Shown in pieces: positions 5,002 to 5,679 of a stretch of 5,679 bases of DNA. The notes under the pieces are model-generated. The model had not been told where the DNA came from, ran no database searches, and saw only the letters and a program-made list of their open reading frames with translations. The translations under genes were made by a program, and so were the position numbers. The DNA comes from Chloroflexota bacterium (lineage in GTDB: Bacteria > Chloroflexota > Limnocylindria > QHBO01), in contig JADLBB010000248.1 of assembly GCA_020848055.1 (NCBI GenBank), positions 1 through 5,679 of the forward strand, written 5' to 3'. The stretch's first letter is position 1; each line of letters starts with the position of its first letter.

Positions 5002-5679
5002 GTGCCGTACCATGCGCGCATTCCAGGATCGTCACGCGGCGGTGATCGCCGCGTCGCCGCGCTCGTCGACGCCCTTCGGCCATACCTGCCGCAATCGGGC
5101 GTCCTTCGCGTGCCCGCGGCCGCGCGCGCGGCCCACCTCGCCGCCCGGTTGGCCGAGCTGCCACGCACCGCACCGCTGGTCGTGGTCACCCGCAACGACG
5201 ACGAGGCGCACCGCATCGCCGACGACCTGGCGGGCTGGATCGGTGGTGGCCGGGTGCGAACGCTGCCGGAGCGCGCGGCGCTCCCGCTGGAGCGGTCGCT
5301 CCCCGAGCACGACGAGTCGGCCGAGCGCCTGTCGGTGCTGGCGGGTATCGGCGCGCAACACCAGGTGACGATCGGCAGCCTGTTGGCCTTCGTGCAGGGT
5401 ACGATCGGTCCGGCCCAACTGGCTGCAACCACCGCGGCCGTCAAGGTGGGGGAGCGGCCCGGGCAGCGCGCGCTGCTCGAGGCGCTGGTCGCCGGCGGCT
5501 ACGACCCGGCCGTGGAGGTCACCGGGATGGGCGAGTTTGCGCATCGCGGCGGGCTGATCGATGTCTGGCCGCCGGGCTGGACCGAGCCGATCCGGATCGA
5601 GCTTTTCGGTGACGAGGTCGACTCCATCCGCGCCTTCGATCCGATGACCCAGGCCTCGCGTCGCCGCCTGACCGAGGCG
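5002..5679 (+). CDS. mfd: Transcription-repair coupling factor Mfd, N-terminal part (3' end outside window)
   Basis: The frame runs open from after a TGA at 4897-4899 to the right edge. From GTG 5002 it gives 226 residues, about a fifth of a typical Mfd of about 1,150. The visible part is the UvrB-like module that contacts UvrA. It includes LPERAALPLERSLPEHDESAERL (split as LPERAALPLERS, 88-99, and LPEHDESAERL, 100-110), the equivalent of the family's LPYE...RL region. VTIGSLLAFVQGTIGP (122-137) follows, then MGEFAHRGGLIDVWPPG (176-192) and IRIELFGDEVDSIRAFDP (197-214), both close to Mfd consensus. The RNA polymerase-binding and translocase domains lie beyond the edge. Mfd removes stalled RNA polymerase and recruits UvrABC. 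The start is uncertain: no in-frame ATG exists before 5527, GTG 5002 has no Shine-Dalgarno, and a -10-like TACCAT lies inside the predicted gene. Alternatives are ATT 5020 and GTG 5110; the last would remove the first conserved strand. Confidence 0.93.
   Translation, partial: MPYHARIPGSSRGGDRRVAALVDALRPYLPQSGVLRVPAAARAAHLAARLAELPRTAPLVVVTRNDDEAHRIADDLAGWIGGGRVRTLPERAALPLERSLPEHDESAERLSVLAGIGAQHQVTIGSLLAFVQGTIGPAQLAATTAAVKVGERPGQRALLEALVAGGYDPAVEVTGMGEFAHRGGLIDVWPPGWTEPIRIELFGDEVDSIRAFDPMTQASRRRLTEA
5008..5013 (+). promoter_or_regulatory. Possible -10 box at the mfd start
   Basis: TACCAT fits the TANNNT form seen before ybeY and pth. If functional, transcription would start around 5020, downstream of GTG 5002, and the true initiation codon would then be later. 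No good -35 box is seen (GATCTC at 4985-4990 is the nearest position). The match may be accidental. Confidence 0.3.

Noticed and set aside
4729..5013. Minus-strand open frame of 94 codons with several cysteines (CAGC, CVAALC) in the pth-mfd gap, resembling a small zinc-binding protein.
   Set aside because: It overlaps the ends of pth and mfd and has weaker third-position GC bias than the real genes. It has no Shine-Dalgarno or recognisable domain. The two palindromes it spans are in different codon phases. Protein conservation in relatives would be needed to revive it.
4691..5368. Plus-strand 225-codon open frame bridging pth and mfd, containing the ATG at 5012.
   Set aside because: It is out of frame with both Pth and Mfd, gives low-complexity arginine-rich sequence, and shows no domain. 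The Mfd motifs lie in another frame.

Overview
The window is very GC-rich (third codon positions are mostly G or C). It reads as ordinary chromosomal housekeeping DNA of a high-GC bacterium. The gene content (YqeY, a 7TM-HD phosphodiesterase of the PgpH type, YbeY, peptidyl-tRNA hydrolase, Mfd), together with TANNNT -10 boxes lying 7-9 bases before start codons, suggests a high-GC lineage such as Chloroflexota (Limnocylindria-like) or a relative. PgpH-type proteins are not typical of Actinobacteria. This placement is inference from gene content and style, not from a database match.

Layout: bases 1-198 are the 3' end of a YqeY/GatB-like gene. A canonical Shine-Dalgarno and a 5-base gap lead into pgpH (204-2312), a membrane HD-domain c-di-AMP phosphodiesterase. 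A 41-base gap with its own promoter-like signal precedes ybeY (2354-2941). ybeY converges, with one base between stop codons, on a minus-strand FAD-dependent DAO-family oxidoreductase (2943-4115). The oxidoreductase and pth (4179-4751) diverge from a 63-base gap that carries a -10-like box for each direction. pth ends in a short stem-loop. A 250-base non-coding stretch with two nearly identical short palindromes follows, then the 5' end of mfd (from about 5002, running off the window).

How the genes relate: yqeY-pgpH-ybeY is a shortened version of the yqeY...phoH-pgpH-ybeY neighbourhood of Firmicutes, and pth-mfd is also a classic neighbour pair. The products act in tRNA and ribosome quality control (YqeY by inference, YbeY, Pth), second-messenger turnover (PgpH) and transcription-coupled repair (Mfd). 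The DAO-family oxidoreductase sits between the two conserved blocks on the opposite strand and has no obvious link to them.

I see no mobile element, CRISPR array, tRNA or rRNA, and no clear sign of an undescribed multi-gene system. The most unusual material is non-coding: the recurrent near-leaderless promoter arrangement, the repeated palindrome upstream of mfd, and the unclear mfd start.
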